Shown: positions 36,956 to 46,839 of the stretch, piece by piece
Numbering within the stretch: the first letter of the stretch is position 1
Layout of the letters: each line of letters starts with the position of its first letter
Assembly: GCA_028284225.1 (NCBI GenBank)
Contig: JANQSD010000001.1
Coordinates: 1 to 64,000, forward strand
Source: Arenicellales bacterium
GTDB taxonomy: Bacteria > Pseudomonadota > Gammaproteobacteria > Arenicellales > JAHEKD01
Direction of reading: 5' to 3'
DNA length: 64,000 nucleotides
The notes under the pieces: model-generated
The model's input: only the letters and a program-made list of their open reading frames with translations
What the model was told of the DNA's origin: nothing
Database searches by the model: none
Translations under genes and position numbers: made by a program

Positions 36956-38059
36956 TCAACCTGAGCAAGAATTCAAAATTTCACTGAGGTCGGTGTGTTT
37001 TCTTTGTTGAACTTGTGCAGCTTCCTTTAAAGTTAATAACCCATTGAAAGTTGTTAACCCTTTTGCCAACCAAGGGTTTCGCTTAAGAGCTTCAAGTACA
37101 CCAAAATCAGCAATGTCATTGACATAAGGTAACAGCGCATTACCGTAACCTTGTGATGCAGTAACCGGCGTAGCACCCGGAATATTATCAACACAAAAGT
37201 GGCGAATGCCATCTACTTTATAGATCGGATCATCCCAACTTGTTGGTTTACAAGTTTCTATTGTACCGGCTGTATCACAGGAGACATCAACGATAACTGC
37301 AGTTGGTTTGAGGGTTTTTAACATTTCCCGTGTAATCAAGTGATCATCGCGGGTTTTATCCCAGAGCACACAGTTAACAATCATATCGGCTTGAGGAAGT
37401 AAGGCTGCCAGCTCATTTAACTGATGCGTTGTAAAATTATCTTGTGGCCAATCCAATTTAGAACGAAATAACGCCCCATCGTAATTGTCGAATCCCATGA
37501 CTTGCACGCCTAACGATAATAATGTCCGCAAAGCCCCACGGCCGACGCCTCCTAATCCGATTACGATAGCAGCACAGGCTGGAGCGCCGTAATGTGGGAA
37601 AAAATGTCTGCCGGTCCCACCATGAGAAGCTAAGGTTAGACGTAAACCCTCCAGCGCTCCAATTTCACCTGCCAAAGGGCAGTTTGGTGAGCCATATTGA
37701 TGAATTTCTTCGGCGGCTATAGAGGTTAATCCTCTTTCAAGCAGAACATCCAGTTGAGGGCGATCAGCTGCACTGTGCAAATTAGTAAAAATAATATGAT
37801 CAGATTTTAAGTAGTCAAATTCCACAGGTAAAATTTCTTTTACTTTGACAATTAGTTCGCTCCCGCTAAACAGAGATTCGGCTGTATTAACGATTTTTGC
37901 ACCTGCAGCAACATAATCCTGGTTAGTTGCTCCTGATAATAGGCCTGCATCTGATTCGACGATAACTTCATGCTTACTGCTAATTTGTTTAACGTGATTT
38001 GGTAGCAGTGCTACTCGACCTTCAGCAGGTTTGACTTCTTTCGCTATTCCAATTCTCAT
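36956..38059 (-). CDS. Alanine dehydrogenase/PNT family oxidoreductase
   Basis: NAD(P)-dependent enzyme of 367 residues. The opening RIGIAKEVKPAEGRVALLP is the family signature. The lysine of LIVKVKEI and the histidine of FTNLHSAADR match the catalytic pair of alanine dehydrogenase, and GLGGVGRGALRTLL is the nucleotide loop. Alanine dehydrogenase is possible, but N5-(carboxyethyl)ornithine synthase and saccharopine dehydrogenase (lysine-forming) belong to the same fold, and the agmatinase neighbour suggests a basic-amino-acid substrate. The start lies two bases after the flippase-like gene. Confidence 0.7.
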   Translation of the reverse strand: MRIGIAKEVKPAEGRVALLPNHVKQISSKHEVIVESDAGLLSGATNQDYVAAGAKIVNTAESLFSGSELIVKVKEILPVEFDYLKSDHIIFTNLHSAADRPQLDVLLERGLTSIAAEEIHQYGSPNCPLAGEIGALEGLRLTLASHGGTGRHFFPHYGAPACAAIVIGLGGVGRGALRTLLSLGVQVMGFDNYDGALFRSKLDWPQDNFTTHQLNELAALLPQADMIVNCVLWDKTRDDHLITREMLKTLKPTAVIVDVSCDTAGTIETCKPTSWDDPIYKVDGIRHFCVDNIPGATPVTASQGYGNALLPYVNDIADFGVLEALKRNPWLAKGLTTFNGLLTLKEAAQVQQRKHTDLSEILNSCSG

Positions 38060-38061
38060 CG

Positions 38062-39237
38062 TCAGATTATTGTTGTTTGATTATCAGTTTTGGTGCTTGG
38101 TAATTTATCTTTTGAGAATAACAAAAGTAAACCTCCGAACAGGGAAATAAACATACTCATGATCCTGAATAATATAGATAACGCAACACCTCTTGTACTC
38201 ATGATTTGTTGGGCATTGATGTTGTTGGGTAAGTAAGCAGCACCATATTGTCCAAACAAATTGCCAAATAATGCTTCGCCAATGCCCCAGCCGTTGGGCG
38301 CAATAGGTATGGCTGAAACTATGAATATAACGGGTACGAGAGCCAAGAACTCTGTTGCGGGTACGCCCATATTGATTGAGCGCGATAGTGCGTAAATACC
38401 AAGCATATTGATAATGTGGTTAATAACGCTAAAAAACCACCACATTAATACCCCACGCTTGTGGTCATGATATTGGCGAATCGCAGTATCCAGGTTGTAA
38501 ATTTGTTCGGTGACTTTTTCGGGCAGCTTTTTCACCAGTGCACTGAGTCCTAATTTGCGTCTGACCGAACGCTTAAGCAGCACAATCGCACAAAATGTGC
38601 CAACAATAATCCCAAACCATAACGTCAACGCGATTTCTTTAAATCGATCAAAAAATAGAGTGACAGTTACTAAACTGACAATGATTAATGCCGATAAACC
38701 TATTATTCTGTCTGCAATAACCGTCAAAATTGCGGTTAAACGCTTCTGTGGAGAATTCTTAGCAATATAGTATGCTTTAACTAGATCACCACCTGTTTGA
38801 CCCGGTACAAAATTATTAAAGAAAATCCCGATCCACGTCAGCCGAATGGCTTGATAAATATTTAAGGAGAGTTGTTGGGAATTAACCAGCCAATGCCATC
38901 TAAAAGCGCTGAACATGGCCACTACGATGAAGGCAAGTGCTCCAAGTAACAACCAAAATGGATTGGTTTGCTTTAAATAGGTAAAAAAACCTGGATTAAC
39001 CTGATGAGTGGACTGCTGCTTGGCTGATATTGACATTATCTGCCCTTGTGGATCCTTGAACTCAACAGGGTATTGGTTCCAGGAGCCTAAAATTTCACCT
39101 TGAACTATGATCTGTTCGGCACCCTGGTCGATAACGAGTGAATCCTGCCACTGTATGCGGAAAAAGACATAGGCCAGCAACGCACAAACAACCGTGAGCT
39201 TGGCTATAGAAATAAATGTTTTAGTAGATAAATTCAA
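38062..39237 (-). CDS. Flippase-like integral membrane protein (LPG synthase TM domain, UPF0104)
   Basis: A 391-residue membrane protein of the lysylphosphatidylglycerol synthase transmembrane family. The first helix (about 10-27) is followed by about 65 exported, beta-rich residues and then seven or more helices. The family motif FFNNFVPGQTGGDLVKAYYI lies near residue 138, with GWGIGEALFGN later. The aminoacyl transferase domain of MprF is absent, so a lipid flippase or glycolipid role is more likely. It is the first gene of a four-gene operon with the dehydrogenase, agmatinase and cyclase. Confidence 0.8.
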   Translation of the reverse strand: MNLSTKTFISIAKLTVVCALLAYVFFRIQWQDSLVIDQGAEQIIVQGEILGSWNQYPVEFKDPQGQIMSISAKQQSTHQVNPGFFTYLKQTNPFWLLLGALAFIVVAMFSAFRWHWLVNSQQLSLNIYQAIRLTWIGIFFNNFVPGQTGGDLVKAYYIAKNSPQKRLTAILTVIADRIIGLSALIIVSLVTVTLFFDRFKEIALTLWFGIIVGTFCAIVLLKRSVRRKLGLSALVKKLPEKVTEQIYNLDTAIRQYHDHKRGVLMWWFFSVINHIINMLGIYALSRSINMGVPATEFLALVPVIFIVSAIPIAPNGWGIGEALFGNLFGQYGAAYLPNNINAQQIMSTRGVALSILFRIMSMFISLFGGLLLLFSKDKLPSTKTDNQTTII

Positions 39238-39329
39238 GTAGTGAAAGTTAGTCGTTTAGATTCTCAACAGACCCGGATATTGTTCTGTAAAATAAAGGCC
39301 AGATTCTAACAAAAAGCGGTGACAAACAC

Positions 39330-39788
39330 TTGGAAATATCAGGTAGCTACGACTTAAGTCTTTCACAAAAGGATGTGTGGGATGCGATGATGGATACCAG
39401 TGTTTTAACTGACTGTATTCCAGCTTGTCAGGATATTGAGAAATTTTCTGATGATCACTTCCATGCCAAAGTGAAGGTTAAGTTTGGTTTTATTCCCGTT
39501 CGTTTTAACGTCAATGTCAAACTTTCAGCGATCAGTATGCCGGACAAATATTCACTTGAAGCAGAAGGTGAAGGTGGTTTGGCCCACGCTGCGAAAGCGG
39601 TTGGTAATGTTGAGTTTGTTCGAACCAATGAGCATACAACACGGGTTGATTTTTTGGGAGAAGTATTACCAGGCAGTAAGTTGTTTGAATTAGGTGAGCC
39701 GCTAATTCAAAAAACAGCAAGCAAATGGTTTAATCGATTTTTCGAGCGATTTGAACAGGTAGTTGCAACTGATAGGGTAGGTCTGTAG
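39330..39788 (+). CDS. CoxG-like SRPBCC protein
   Basis: A 152-residue START-like (SRPBCC) protein resembling the carbon monoxide dehydrogenase subunit G family. It begins MEISGSYDLSLSQKDVWDAM and has GEGGLAHAAKAVGNVEF in the second half. No CO dehydrogenase genes are present, which is common for CoxG relatives. The start is TTG with a weak binding site; no ATG lies nearby in frame. The DUF3187 gene begins on the base after its stop codon. Confidence 0.75.
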   Translation: MEISGSYDLSLSQKDVWDAMMDTSVLTDCIPACQDIEKFSDDHFHAKVKVKFGFIPVRFNVNVKLSAISMPDKYSLEAEGEGGLAHAAKAVGNVEFVRTNEHTTRVDFLGEVLPGSKLFELGEPLIQKTASKWFNRFFERFEQVVATDRVGL

Positions 39789-40769
39789 ATGAGAAACTCA
39801 ATTTTTACACTTTTGTTAGTTTGGTGCTGCCAAAGTGCTTGGGGTGATGATTTTTCTTTTCCCAATTACCTTCAAAATAACGCGAACCCTTTTGTGAGAA
39901 TTCATGGGCTGCCTGGTTATGTGGACGTCAGTCAAACTGAATCCGGACAAATTTTAACTGATGTGAATATCGAAATTACTAATGAGTTTCACCAACAAAT
40001 ACGGTCAGATGAAGAAATAAATCTTGATTACGAACGGGCACAGTTGAATCTAAATTTTAGCTATGGAATCAATGATGATCTATCAGTGGGTTTATTATTG
40101 CCTTATATCTCTAATAGCGGTGGATTTCTTGATGGCGTGATTGAAAATTGGCACGATTTGTTTGGTTTGCCACAAGGGGGTAGAGAAGAAGCGCCAAGGG
40201 ATAAATTTGATATTTCTTACCGGAACTCACAAACAAATTTATTGGTAGAAAACACCGGCAGTGGAATTGGTGATATAGCACTATTTTTGGACAAGCAATT
40301 AATTGTTTCTGAAGGGCAAAAGCTTCAGATGCGTGCGCAACTTAAATTACCAACCGGTGATGAAGATCAATTATTCGGTAGCGGTGGTTATGGCGCTTCA
40401 TTGAGTTTGCATGGTTCTAAGCAACTGTCTGAAAAATGGCACAGCTATGGCACGCTTGGTATCAGCTATCTAACTGAAGGTGATGTTCTTGAAGATCAAC
40501 AGGAGAATATAGTCGGCAATGCCGTTTTAGGCATGGCTTGGTACCCAAAACCGAAATTAAGGATTACCGCGCAATTAGATCTGAATTCACAGGTTTATCA
40601 GGATACTGATCTGGATGCGCTCAACGGCAAAGCAGGAGTGCTCAATATTTCTACTGCATATCGTATTTCAGATAATACCAGTCTGTTTTTGGGCTTTAAT
40701 GAAGATGTAATAAACAAAGACGCAGCGCCGGATTTCGGAATTAACTTTGGGTTTCAGTATCGGCATTGA
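39789..40769 (+). CDS. DUF3187 family outer-membrane protein
   Basis: A 326-residue exported protein: signal peptide (about 1-19, ending SAWG) and NPFVRIHGLPG, a hallmark of DUF3187. Alternating strands fill the rest and the last one ends FQYRH, consistent with an outer-membrane barrel. The function is unknown. The ATG directly follows the stop of the CoxG-like gene (TAGATG), so they are translated together. Confidence 0.75.
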   Translation: MRNSIFTLLLVWCCQSAWGDDFSFPNYLQNNANPFVRIHGLPGYVDVSQTESGQILTDVNIEITNEFHQQIRSDEEINLDYERAQLNLNFSYGINDDLSVGLLLPYISNSGGFLDGVIENWHDLFGLPQGGREEAPRDKFDISYRNSQTNLLVENTGSGIGDIALFLDKQLIVSEGQKLQMRAQLKLPTGDEDQLFGSGGYGASLSLHGSKQLSEKWHSYGTLGISYLTEGDVLEDQQENIVGNAVLGMAWYPKPKLRITAQLDLNSQVYQDTDLDALNGKAGVLNISTAYRISDNTSLFLGFNEDVINKDAAPDFGINFGFQYRH

Positions 40770-40811
40770 TTGGGATCATCTGAGCTTCGAAATGGCATTA
40801 TCTGCATTCCG

Positions 40812-40962
40812 TACCCTTCGGGTATGAAAGCTCGTCGAGGAATCTACACGATGTGGCTACAAATCCGATTAAATAAAATACATTTTAAAAAATGCCCGAA
40901 CAGCGATTGAGATATCCCTCGGTTCGCTCATGCTTCGCTCTCCCAGGATGACCTAAAGGTCA
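40812..40962. repeat. Intergenic repeat-like sequence between convergent genes
   Basis: This stretch holds a small hairpin TACCCTTCGGGTA (40812-40824) and, near 40909-40955, a motif of the type GATATCCCTCGGTTCGC followed by CATGCTTCGCTCT and AGGATGAC. Interspersed repeats of similar wording (rich in TTCGCTC and GGATGAC) occur in many proteobacteria. The right edge reaches the ferredoxin-NADP reductase stop codon, where TGACCTAAAGGTCA makes a 14-base inverted repeat. No second copy was found in the window. Confidence 0.4.
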
Positions 40963-41997
40963 CTTAGGTTCGCTTACCCCTAGTCGCTTATGCATCAACG
41001 GGCTGGTTGTTGTATATTGCACGAATTGTTTGGCATCCGGATTTAAATGTTTTTGGACACCGAACGCCGCTAAGGCTGCTTCGTGAAAACCACTTAAAAT
41101 CAATTTTTTCTTGCCGGGATAAGTGTTGATATCACCAACTGCAAATATACCTTCTTGGTCAGTTTGAAATTTCTCAGTATCAACTGTTAACTGATTTTTA
41201 TCGATACCGAGCCCCCAATTAGCAATAGGTCCTAATTTGGGAGACAACCCGTAAAATGCCAGGATTTCTTCTGCTTCAATTTGAATGATCTCATCGTCAA
41301 ATTTTTTGATTTCCAGTCCTGTTAAGCTGTCGCCAACCTCATTTTCTGTAATTCCTTTGATCATGCCATGGTAAACATCAAGATGATCATTTTTGGCTAA
41401 TTCCAGCACTTGCGCTGCCATGGCCGGTGCACCGCGAAATTCTTCCCGGCGATGAACTAATTTTATGCGTTTTGCAACTTTCATCAGCTCAAGCGTCCAA
41501 TCCAGGGCCGAGTCACCACCGCCCAGAATGATGACGTTTTTATCCCGGAATTTCTCAGGACTCGTTACTTTGTAGTTAATGCAATCACCTTCGTATTTTT
41601 CAACACCGGGTTTGCGCAAAGATCTGGGCTGAAATGAGCCTAAACCACCGGCGATAATAACGGTGCCCGCATCAAATTCAGTTTGAGCGGAAGTCATGAC
41701 TCTGAAGCGACCATCGTCATTTTTCTCTAATTCGGTGACTTCCTGATTTAAATGATAGGTCGGTTCAAACGGTTTAGCCTGTTCCATTAAACGATCGATT
41801 AATTCCTGGCCGCCGACAATAGGCAAGGCCGGAATATCATAAATAGGTTTGTCAGGATAAAGTTCACTACATTGGCCACCGGGTTGGGGTAATGAATCAA
41901 CAATATGAGTTTGTATGCCAAGTAATCCAAGTTCAAAGATTTGAAATAATCCGGCAGGACCAGCACCAATTACAACACAATCACATTTGATAGTCAT
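40960..41997 (-). CDS. Ferredoxin/flavodoxin-NADP reductase, thioredoxin-reductase-like
   Basis: FAD enzyme of 345 residues that moves electrons between NADP(H) and ferredoxin. The FAD site GAGPAG is at residues 12-17, the NADP site GGGDSALDW near 165, and the C-terminal FAD block GIFAVGDINTYPGK near 290. It lacks the CxxC disulfide of thioredoxin reductases, so it fits the YumC-type ferredoxin-NADP reductases. It is a single gene, divergent from lhr. Confidence 0.88.
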   Translation of the reverse strand: MTIKCDCVVIGAGPAGLFQIFELGLLGIQTHIVDSLPQPGGQCSELYPDKPIYDIPALPIVGGQELIDRLMEQAKPFEPTYHLNQEVTELEKNDDGRFRVMTSAQTEFDAGTVIIAGGLGSFQPRSLRKPGVEKYEGDCINYKVTSPEKFRDKNVIILGGGDSALDWTLELMKVAKRIKLVHRREEFRGAPAMAAQVLELAKNDHLDVYHGMIKGITENEVGDSLTGLEIKKFDDEIIQIEAEEILAFYGLSPKLGPIANWGLGIDKNQLTVDTEKFQTDQEGIFAVGDINTYPGKKKLILSGFHEAALAAFGVQKHLNPDAKQFVQYTTTSPLMHKRLGVSEPK

Positions 41998-42180
41998 AGT
42001 AGTTAAACTTTTAAAAAAATATAAAACGGGCGCACAATTCTACAGGTTTTTTTTCGATTTCCAAGCATCTCGCAGTGTTGTAGGCTTAAGTTTGTGACCA
42101 TAGCTTTCGCATTCAGGTTTCTCAAGTTGACGAGCTTCGCATCAAAGCGTACTCTGACCGAAGTAGTTTGAAAGTACATT

Positions 42181-45100
42181 GTGAAACAAGCCCTAGAATT
42201 CAAGAATCTATCATTGCAAGCAGGTTTTGAAAGCTTTCATGAATCTGTGCGTGAATGGTTTGCCCGTGTGGGTGAGCCTACAGAATGTCAGTTAAACGCC
42301 TGGTCGCGTATCAGCCAATCAGAAAATGTACTGATAACTGCCCCAACCGGTTCAGGCAAAACCTTGGCAGCGTTTTTATCGTGTATTAATCGTCTGGTAG
42401 AAGAATCTTTGGATTTTAGCGGTTTGGCAGATGAAACACGAGTGCTTTATATCTCTCCATTACGTGCACTCTCGAACGACATTGAAAAGAACCTGCAGGC
42501 ACCACTTGATGGAATCAACAATCAGTTATTGGGTGCCGGTCTGCCGGACCATGGTATTACATCGGCAGTGCGAACAGGTGATACTTCAGCCTGGGAACGG
42601 CAGAAAATTAATCGTAAACCACCACACATTCTTGTTTCCACACCTGAATCGTTATACATCCTGTTAACGTCCAAGGCAGGTAGACAAGTCTTGTCGACTG
42701 TGGATACAGTCATCGTAGATGAAATTCATGCGCTGATTGATAATAAGCGCGGTGCCCATCTGGCATTGTCACTACAACGCTTAGCGGCATTGCTGGGTCG
42801 TGACTTTCAGCGCATCGGCCTATCGGCAACCATTAAAGATAAAGAGCAGGTAGGTAAATTTCTCTGTAATGAGAATGATTTTCAAATTATTGATACAGGC
42901 AGTCAACGGCAGCGAGATTTAGAACTATGTCTGCCCGATTCAGCCTTGACTGCTGTAATGTCAGGCGAGGTATGGAAGCAGATATACGATCAATTGGTTG
43001 TGTTTAGCCAAGATCACCGTACGACCTTGGTATTCGTTAATACTCGTCGACTGGCTGAACGTTTGGCCCGACAGCTCGCAGAACGCCTTGATGAACAGTC
43101 GGTTTCTACCCATCACGGTAGTCTCTCCCGGGCTCATCGACTGGATGCCGAAAACCGTCTAAAAACCGGCCAATTAAAGATATTGGTGGCTACTGCATCG
43201 CTTGAGTTGGGTATTGATATTGGTGATGTTGACCTGGTCTGCCAAATTGGTTCTCCTGGTTCGATTTCAACATTCCTGCAGCGGGTAGGCCGTTCCGGGC
43301 ATGGTGTGAATCGTGTTCCCAAGGGGCGTTTGTTTCCAACAACATTAGAAGAATTGGTTGAATCAGTGGCCTTAATCGATGCTGTTCAGCGCGGTAAATT
43401 AGATACATTACTCGATATCGATAAACCACTTGATGTGTTGGCGCAACAAATTGTCGCGGAAGTCAGTGCCAAAGATTGGCGTATTGATGAGCTGTATAGC
43501 CGTTTCTCACAAGCCTCAATGTTCAATAATCTTACTCGTAATGAATTTGATCAAGTCCTTGTGATGCTAAATCAAGGTTTTACTAACAGGCGTGGACGCC
43601 GCTTTGCGTATTTGCATGTTGATGCTGTGAATGGTGTTGTTCGAGCTAGAAAAAGTGCCCGTTTAACTGCTTTGACGAATGGCGGTGCAATTCCTGAGTT
43701 ATTTGACTACGATGTATTTTTAGTGCCGGATAACTTTAGAGTCGGCAGTGTTAATGAAGATTTCGCATTTGAAAGCATGGCGGGTGATATTTTTCAGCTT
43801 GGTAATACTTCTTATCGTATTGTTAAGGTTGAAACGGGTAGAGTGCTGGTTGAAGATGCACACGGGCAACCACCGACGATCCCTTTCTGGTTTGGAGAGG
43901 CGCCAGGGAGAAGTTTTGAGCTTTCTGAATCTGTGAGTGAGCTGATGGCTTTTTGTGAGCAGTTATTTTGCAATAATGAGGCTGACCCAATAGCCCGGAT
44001 AGAAAAACAATACTCACTAGATAACCATGCTGCGGTACAAGTTTATGATTATTTGTTTTCAGCCTACTCATCTTTAACTGTTTTACCGACTTTCGACACA
44101 ATTGTGTTTGAGCGTTTTTTTGATGAAAATGACGATATGCATTTAGTGATTCATTCACTTTATGGTTCTCGCTTAAATCGGGCCTGGGGTTTGGCTCTGC
44201 GTAAACGATTTTGTCGGAAGTTTAATTTCGAGTTACAAGCTGCGGCACTGGAAAGCTCGATTATTTTATCCCTGGGCGCAACTCATAGTTTCCCACTTGA
44301 CGAAGTTAAGGGTTACTTAAATGCAAAAACAGTCAAGGAAGTTGTCATTCAGGCTATGCTTGATGCACCAATTTTTAATACACACTGGCGTTGGGTTTGC
44401 AATATTTCACTGGCCGTGAAACGCTATAACGGTGGCAAACGTTTGGCGCCTCAAATTCAGCGTAATAATGCAGAAGATCTGGCTGCCCAGGTGTTTCCGG
44501 ATCAATTAGCCTGTTTGGAAAACATTGCTGGAGAACGGGAAATACCGGATCATCCGTTAGTCAGTCAGGCTATTGATGATTGTATTTACGAAGTAATGGA
44601 CGTTAGCGGTCTGGAAGACGTTCTTGGCAAGATCAAAAACGAGAAAATTAAACTGGTTTTCAAAGATGTGCCGCAACCATCTTCATTGTCACAAGCCATT
44701 ATTAATGCCAGACCCTATGCCTTTTTGGATGATATACCAGCCGAAGAGCGTCGTACTCAAGCCTTACAATCGGCTGTATATGGTTCAAATACTGATATTC
44801 AGCAATATGGATTAATTCCCGAATTTGCTATTCAGCAATTGCGCGAAGAGATTATTCCTTTTACAAGGAGTAGTGAAGAATTACACGATGCGCTATGTGT
44901 TTATGGCTTGCTGGATATTAATAAATTCATAAATGCCAGTCAGTTGTCTGCATTTTTGGTACAGCTGACCGAGCAGCAAAGAGTCTTTAAGCTCGCCCTA
45001 AATGATTCGGCTGATCATTATTATGCTGCTGAGTGGCAACAAATTGTTAATCTGGTTTATCAAACAGGTGTCGACTCAGATCAAATCCAACAGACACCGG

Positions 45101-46410
45101 CATATGTAAAGCGGGCGCTTGATCAAGAGCAGGCCACTGTTGAATTGATTCGTGCGCAACTGGAATATTTAGGCCCGGTAACAGTTAAAGATTTAGCTGC
45201 TAACTTAGAATTGCCGGAGAGAAGAATCACACAGGCATTGTCGGTGTTAGAGCAAGAAGGCTTTGTCATGCAAGGTGAATATATTGAGATCGGGCAGACT
45301 CACTGGTGTGAACGACGGTTATTGGCCCGGCTACATCGTTATGCCTTGCATCAGGCGCGTGAATCAATAAAAGCTGTTACTAAAGAAAAATACATGCGGT
45401 TTTTACTCGACTGGCAACAGTTGACTCCCGAATCGAAAGGACGGGGAATAAATGCAGTAATGGCTACGATAGAGAAGCTACAGGGTTTTGCTATTGGCTT
45501 GAATCGTTGGCGTGAAATATTAGCAAATCGAATTGAAGGATTTGACATATCACAACTGGAGACATTGTTTCTGGCGGGACAGTTGATTTGGTATCGACCT
45601 CGATTTAATCATAATGGCGAGGCCAAAGTATCGGGGTTGCGCAAAAATTCTCAAATTATGATTTTTAAACGAGAAGCAGCAAAAATATTATTGAATTATC
45701 CTAATGATAAGCAACCCGGATTATCTTCTATCGCCACTCATGTTTTTGAAATATTACAGGCCAATGGATCGCTATTTTTTGATGAGATTTTAGAGATGTC
45801 GCGGCTTTTGCCCAGCCAACTGGAACAAGCCTTAAGCGAATTAGTTGATGCCGGCTTAATCGTTTGTGATAGTTTCCAGGCGCTATTGAAGCTGGTTAAT
45901 GTGAAACCTCAAAAACGTCAGTTAGCCAGACGTATTGGTCAGCAACAGCCATTTACAGGGCGTTGGTCGATTGTTAGGTCGACTGAGCCGGTTGAAACAC
46001 GAACACCGGATCAAGAGGATTTAAGGCTACAAACTGTTTGTGAGCTATTATTGAAGCGTTATGGCGTTATATTTTATTCATTATTGCAGCGTGAATCAGG
46101 CTTGCCTGGATGGCGTCAGTTGCGTTACATGCTTAAAAGAATGGAAGCTAGGGGAGATGTGGTTGGCGGTCGATTCGTTAAAGGGGTAGGCGGAGAGCAA
46201 TTTGCCCTTAATGATGCTGTAACACTATTACGCAAGCGTAAAAAAAGTGTATTGGCCAATGCTAATGCCATTAATGCCGTTGATCCCGTTAATCTGTCAC
46301 AAATACTAGACTTAGGTGAGCGTATACCTGTCAAGCCTAAAGCCAAGTTTGTTTTTAACGGTGAACGATTTTCACCAAGCATCGGCTCCTCAGTTGATCG
46401 CTACAGGTAG
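42181..46410 (+). CDS. lhr: ATP-dependent helicase Lhr
   Basis: Large superfamily 2 helicase of 1,409 residues, involved in DNA repair and close in size to E. coli Lhr (1,538). Walker A APTGSGKT is at 54-61, motif II is VDEIHAL, motif III LSATI, and motif VI QRVGRSGHG. The winged-helix, Lhr-specific and crosslink-type C-terminal regions continue to the end, so this is the full-length form and not the short Lhr-core form. The start is GTG with only a weak binding site; no ATG lies nearby in frame. A bidirectional terminator follows. Confidence 0.93.
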   Translation: MKQALEFKNLSLQAGFESFHESVREWFARVGEPTECQLNAWSRISQSENVLITAPTGSGKTLAAFLSCINRLVEESLDFSGLADETRVLYISPLRALSNDIEKNLQAPLDGINNQLLGAGLPDHGITSAVRTGDTSAWERQKINRKPPHILVSTPESLYILLTSKAGRQVLSTVDTVIVDEIHALIDNKRGAHLALSLQRLAALLGRDFQRIGLSATIKDKEQVGKFLCNENDFQIIDTGSQRQRDLELCLPDSALTAVMSGEVWKQIYDQLVVFSQDHRTTLVFVNTRRLAERLARQLAERLDEQSVSTHHGSLSRAHRLDAENRLKTGQLKILVATASLELGIDIGDVDLVCQIGSPGSISTFLQRVGRSGHGVNRVPKGRLFPTTLEELVESVALIDAVQRGKLDTLLDIDKPLDVLAQQIVAEVSAKDWRIDELYSRFSQASMFNNLTRNEFDQVLVMLNQGFTNRRGRRFAYLHVDAVNGVVRARKSARLTALTNGGAIPELFDYDVFLVPDNFRVGSVNEDFAFESMAGDIFQLGNTSYRIVKVETGRVLVEDAHGQPPTIPFWFGEAPGRSFELSESVSELMAFCEQLFCNNEADPIARIEKQYSLDNHAAVQVYDYLFSAYSSLTVLPTFDTIVFERFFDENDDMHLVIHSLYGSRLNRAWGLALRKRFCRKFNFELQAAALESSIILSLGATHSFPLDEVKGYLNAKTVKEVVIQAMLDAPIFNTHWRWVCNISLAVKRYNGGKRLAPQIQRNNAEDLAAQVFPDQLACLENIAGEREIPDHPLVSQAIDDCIYEVMDVSGLEDVLGKIKNEKIKLVFKDVPQPSSLSQAIINARPYAFLDDIPAEERRTQALQSAVYGSNTDIQQYGLIPEFAIQQLREEIIPFTRSSEELHDALCVYGLLDINKFINASQLSAFLVQLTEQQRVFKLALNDSADHYYAAEWQQIVNLVYQTGVDSDQIQQTPAYVKRALDQEQATVELIRAQLEYLGPVTVKDLAANLELPERRITQALSVLEQEGFVMQGEYIEIGQTHWCERRLLARLHRYALHQARESIKAVTKEKYMRFLLDWQQLTPESKGRGINAVMATIEKLQGFAIGLNRWREILANRIEGFDISQLETLFLAGQLIWYRPRFNHNGEAKVSGLRKNSQIMIFKREAAKILLNYPNDKQPGLSSIATHVFEILQANGSLFFDEILEMSRLLPSQLEQALSELVDAGLIVCDSFQALLKLVNVKPQKRQLARRIGQQQPFTGRWSIVRSTEPVETRTPDQEDLRLQTVCELLLKRYGVIFYSLLQRESGLPGWRQLRYMLKRMEARGDVVGGRFVKGVGGEQFALNDAVTLLRKRKKSVLANANAINAVDPVNLSQILDLGERIPVKPKAKFVFNGERFSPSIGSSVDRYR

Positions 46411-46442
46411 TGTCAAGCGGATTAAACCGGAATTTGCAATAA

Positions 46443-46468
46443 AAAAGGCTGCTCGCGAGCAGCCTTTT
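46443..46468. terminator. Bidirectional terminator between lhr and the cytochrome genes
   Basis: A perfect 26-bp palindrome, arm AAAAGGCTGCTCG, between convergent genes. A-tract and T-tract edges let it serve both strands. Confidence 0.9.
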
Positions 46469-46487
46469 AAACAGAATTCTTAGCTAT

Positions 46488-46829
46488 TTACCACTGATCT
46501 TCGCTAGGTGTGAATAGACCTTCCTGGCTGGCAAAGTACGCCGCTAAATCTTCGATATCGTCGTCACTAAGTGCAGCTGCAAAACCCTTCATAACAGCGT
46601 TGTCACGATCGCCGTCACGATAATCGACTAGCGCCTGAACTAAATAATCTTCATATTGCCCGGCCAAGTGAGGGTATTGTGGGCTAACACTGATACCGGT
46701 TTCACCATGGCAACTGACACAGGTCTGTGATTTTTCTTTGCCCTGAGCCGGATCGCCTGCATAACTGGCTAAGGATATGAATATCAGGCTAATAGAAATC
46801 CCTGCTATTTTGGTTAATCTTAAAATCAT
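46488..46829 (-). CDS. Small c-type cytochrome (second of a pair)
   Basis: Periplasmic monohaem cytochrome c of about 113 residues: signal peptide ending near ASYA, haem site CVSCH and an axial methionine in VMKGFAAAL. ATG at 46829 is chosen because GAGGGG lies six bases upstream; ATG at 46835 would touch that site. The first cytochrome gene ends ten bases before. The pair resembles tandem cytochrome c4/c5-like electron carriers to a terminal oxidase, but no oxidase is in view. Confidence 0.85.
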   Translation of the reverse strand: MILRLTKIAGISISLIFISLASYAGDPAQGKEKSQTCVSCHGETGISVSPQYPHLAGQYEDYLVQALVDYRDGDRDNAVMKGFAAALSDDDIEDLAAYFASQEGLFTPSEDQW

Positions 46830-46839
46830 CTTCATCCCC

